Positions 41,409 through 43,004 of a DNA stretch of 43,004 nucleotides are shown here, one piece after another (the stretch's first letter is position 1; each line of letters starts with the position of its first letter). The notes beneath the pieces are model-generated. The model did no database searches. It was not told where the DNA came from and was given only the letters and a program-made list of their open reading frames with translations. A program made the translations under genes and the position numbers. Origin of the DNA: a virus; the IMG/VR virus record IMGVR_UViG_3300020222_000057, positions 1-43,004 of that record; one strand, written 5' to 3'.

Positions 41409-41684
41409 ATGGCAAAAAAAACTAAAATATCACATTGGAATTATAGGGTTTTTAAAAATAGTAATTATGCTGGTGAAGACCAGTATGGTATTATAGAAGT
41501 ATATTATGATAATAAAGGTAAACCATCCGGTTATACTGATTATCATGTACCTTGGGGAGAAAATATTAAAGATTTAAAATGGGAATTATCGTCCATGTTG
41601 AAAGCATGCAGAGAGCCAATATTAACTGAAGAAGATTTCTTAAAAAAGAGAAAAAAGAATGTCAAATCAAAAATGGAAAAATGA
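41409..41684 (+). CDS. Hypothetical protein, 91 aa
   Basis: HWNYRVFKNSNYAGEDQYGI, then YYDNKGKPSGYTDYHVPWGE and a helix (LKWELSSMLKACREP). The W-N-Y-R-V opener with a later tryptophan helix is common in small phage proteins of unknown role. Overlaps the next gene by 26 bases. Confidence 0.72.
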   Translation: MAKKTKISHWNYRVFKNSNYAGEDQYGIIEVYYDNKGKPSGYTDYHVPWGENIKDLKWELSSMLKACREPILTEEDFLKKRKKNVKSKMEK

Positions 41685-41892
41685 AAAATCTTTTTCTTCT
41701 TTTGAAGAAGCGCTTCAATATAAAACTCTCTTGCTTAACTCGCCAGAAGGTGCTACATTAGAAGTTAAAATTAAATGTTACGAAGAATCTTGCTATATTG
41801 TAAGAACAAGAACTCATCCTGAACTAGAACATATTATACAACAATTAGATGAACAAATAGCTTTAAGTAAAAACAAAAATAAGAAAGGGTAA
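41659..41892 (+). CDS. Hypothetical protein, 77 aa
   Basis: SNQKWKNEKSFSSFEEALQY, then LEVKIKCYEESCYIVRTRTH and a C-terminal helix. Small alpha-beta. AAAAAAGAGAAAAAAGA ahead of ATG. Function unknown. Confidence 0.7.
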   Translation: MSNQKWKNEKSFSSFEEALQYKTLLLNSPEGATLEVKIKCYEESCYIVRTRTHPELEHIIQQLDEQIALSKNKNKKG

Positions 41893-41895
41893 AAT

Positions 41896-42513
41896 ATGAG
41901 ATTTATTAAACGTCTGGAAGAAGTTGCTAAAGAGGAAACAAAAAAACGCAAAACGCACGATAGAGAAGAGCGCGATCTAGACGTTGAAGCAGACGATAAT
42001 CATATTTACTTTTATACTGATGTTACAAAAGAGAGTGTATTAAATCTTAATAAAAATATTTCAAAAATAGAAGCTGATATGTTGCATGCCGCTAATGTTT
42101 TACGTATAGACACACCAGAAATATTTATGCATATTAATAGCCCCGGTGGAAGTTTATTTGACGGTTTAGCATCGGTTGACTATGTAAGACGTTGCAAGGC
42201 TCCTATACATTCTGTTATAGAAGGTACCGCTGCATCAGCAGCAACACTTATTTCTGTTATGGCTCATAAACGCTCAATTAATAAACATTCTTATATGTTG
42301 ATCCATCAACTATCTTCTGGTTTAATAGGAAAATATGAAGAATTAGTAGATGACATGGAAAATAATAAAGCGCTGATGAAAGCAATTAAGCAAATTTATC
42401 TGGAACGAACAAAGATTCCAGAAAACCTGTTGAAAGATATTCTTAAAAAAGATATCTATTTTGATGCAAAGCAGTGCTTGAAGTACGGATTAGTAGACCA
42501 AATTCTAGAATAA
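41896..42513 (+). CDS. ClpP-like serine protease, 205 aa
   Basis: INSPGGSLFDGLASVD (substrate loop), EGTAASAATLISVM (nucleophile Ser in A-A-S), HSYMLIHQLSSG (catalytic His) and DIYFDAKQCLKYGLVDQI (catalytic Asp) complete the ClpP triad. A charged N-terminal extension of about 40 residues replaces the usual propeptide. No ClpX/ClpA here. Could process virion proteins as a prohead protease or tap host ClpX. Confidence 0.9.
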   Translation: MRFIKRLEEVAKEETKKRKTHDREERDLDVEADDNHIYFYTDVTKESVLNLNKNISKIEADMLHAANVLRIDTPEIFMHINSPGGSLFDGLASVDYVRRCKAPIHSVIEGTAASAATLISVMAHKRSINKHSYMLIHQLSSGLIGKYEELVDDMENNKALMKAIKQIYLERTKIPENLLKDILKKDIYFDAKQCLKYGLVDQILE

Positions 42514-42524
42514 AGGAAAATAAT

Positions 42525-42797
42525 ATGAAGACACTCGTAATGACAGCAGTAGCAGCAGCTATGTTTGTAGGTTGCACCAGCAAGACCTCCGCACCAGCAG
42601 CAGGTACAACTACTACAACCACTCCAGTAGTAGAAGTATCAGCACCAGCAGTAACAACTCAAACGTCCCCTACTGTAGCCGCTCCAGTTGCCCCACAAAC
42701 AGCTGTAGTGGCCCCATCCGTAGATGGAAGCATCTCTGCCGCATCAGCGACAGGTAGCGCTTCTGGCGGCTCTACAGCCACTGTAGAAAAGAAGTAG
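42525..42797 (+). CDS. Thr/Pro/Ala-rich lipoprotein, 90 aa
   Basis: AAAGGAAAATAAT before ATG at 42525 sets the start. MKTLVMTAVAAAMFVGCTSK is a lipoprotein signal with lipobox F-V-G-C at residue 17. The mature part is low-complexity Thr, Pro, Ala and Val (APAAGTTTTTTPVVEVSAPA), unfolded-looking. Phage lipoproteins may block superinfection or act as o-spanins; nothing specific is visible. Confidence 0.75.
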   Translation: MKTLVMTAVAAAMFVGCTSKTSAPAAGTTTTTTPVVEVSAPAVTTQTSPTVAAPVAPQTAVVAPSVDGSISAASATGSASGGSTATVEKK

Positions 42798-42816
42798 TTA
42801 GCACAATCCCGCAGGT

Positions 42817-42875
42817 GACGGCATGGGGAGTTCGTTTTTTAATGAACAAATAGATGTCGTCTTTTATTTTTTAAT
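42817..42875 (+). terminator. Rho-independent terminator
   Basis: GACGGCAT (42817-42824) pairs with ATGTCGTC (42854-42861), with an inner GTTC/GAAC stem, followed by TTTTATTTTTT. Confidence 0.8.
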
Positions 42876-42897
42876 ACTATTTATTGTAATTAAATAA

Positions 42898-42976
42898 GGG
42901 GGATGGGACTGCTTGGGGTGGTCGCCTGCCTTGCACGCAGGAATTTTTCAGTTCGGTTCAAATCCGAAATCCTCCA
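42898..42976 (+). tRNA. tRNA-Ala(UGC)
   Basis: Acceptor GGGGGAT/ATCCTCC, anticodon stem CCTGC/GCAGG with loop CTTGCAC, a longer than usual variable loop (about 10 bases), T arm TTCGG-TTCAAAT-CCGAA, discriminator A. Separated from the main tRNA cluster by 27 kb. CCA not encoded. Confidence 0.82.
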
Positions 42977-43004
42977 CTTATAATTAATGTAGCAACGTTA
43001 ATTT

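Overview
The window looks like an internal piece of a large tailed-phage genome. It has about 115 closely packed genes, nearly all on the + strand, most under 100 codons and often overlapping by 4 to 50 bases. It also has 12 tRNA or tRNA-like genes, four HNH nuclease genes (one broken) and virion, lysis and nucleotide-metabolism genes. These include PurA/PurZ, a MoxR ATPase with a VWA-metallopeptidase, a DEDDh exonuclease, a ClpP-like protease, a GH19 endolysin and a lytic transglycosylase-like protein. No integrase, rRNA or host housekeeping operon is present. The host cannot be named from sequence; the promoters are sigma70-like (TTGACA, 16-18 bp, TATAAT).

Layout. 1-2820: end of a purA/purZ-like gene, then small AT-rich genes. 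2821-3229: non-coding region with dyad repeats (operator or origin-like). 3230-6262: zinc-knuckle protein, MoxR ATPase, VWA metallopeptidase. 6263-20590: accessory region with two expanded paralogous families, 11 tRNA or tRNA-like genes and HNH genes. 20590-28540: small leaderless genes, many with zinc-binding cysteines, separated by repeated promoter-hairpin modules. 28800-32813: a second block of AT-rich GDLV-family genes carrying a lone MvaI/BcnI-like nuclease. 32800-34824: membrane and lysis genes and an HNH nuclease. 34828-42797: exonuclease, probable head-assembly or virion proteins, GH19 endolysin, ClpP-like protease and a lipoprotein. 42898-42976: tRNA-Ala.

Five features stand out. 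(1) tRNA-Leu(UAA) at 10982-11274 is split by a 209-nt group I intron at the position used by cyanobacterial and plastid trnL introns, with HNH genes on both sides. (2) More than 30 tiny paralogs share a GDLV...YxVEWxDG pattern that looks like an SH3/KOW-like barrel; a second family begins MTPTEKKY. (3) At least 17 genes have a promoter whose -10 hexamer ends 6-7 bases before the ATG, so their mRNAs should be leaderless. (4) Several promoters have the -10 in the loop of a perfect inverted repeat. Seven intergenic modules pair a GC-rich hairpin with a facing minus-strand promoter. (5) Long-variable-arm tRNAs carry UAU and UCU anticodons.

How it fits together: early or middle accessory genes seem to be fired individually from many strong promoters, often embedded in the 3' end of the preceding gene. 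The AT-rich virion genes are in longer operons closed by classical U-tract terminators. All functions are read from motifs; no search was run.
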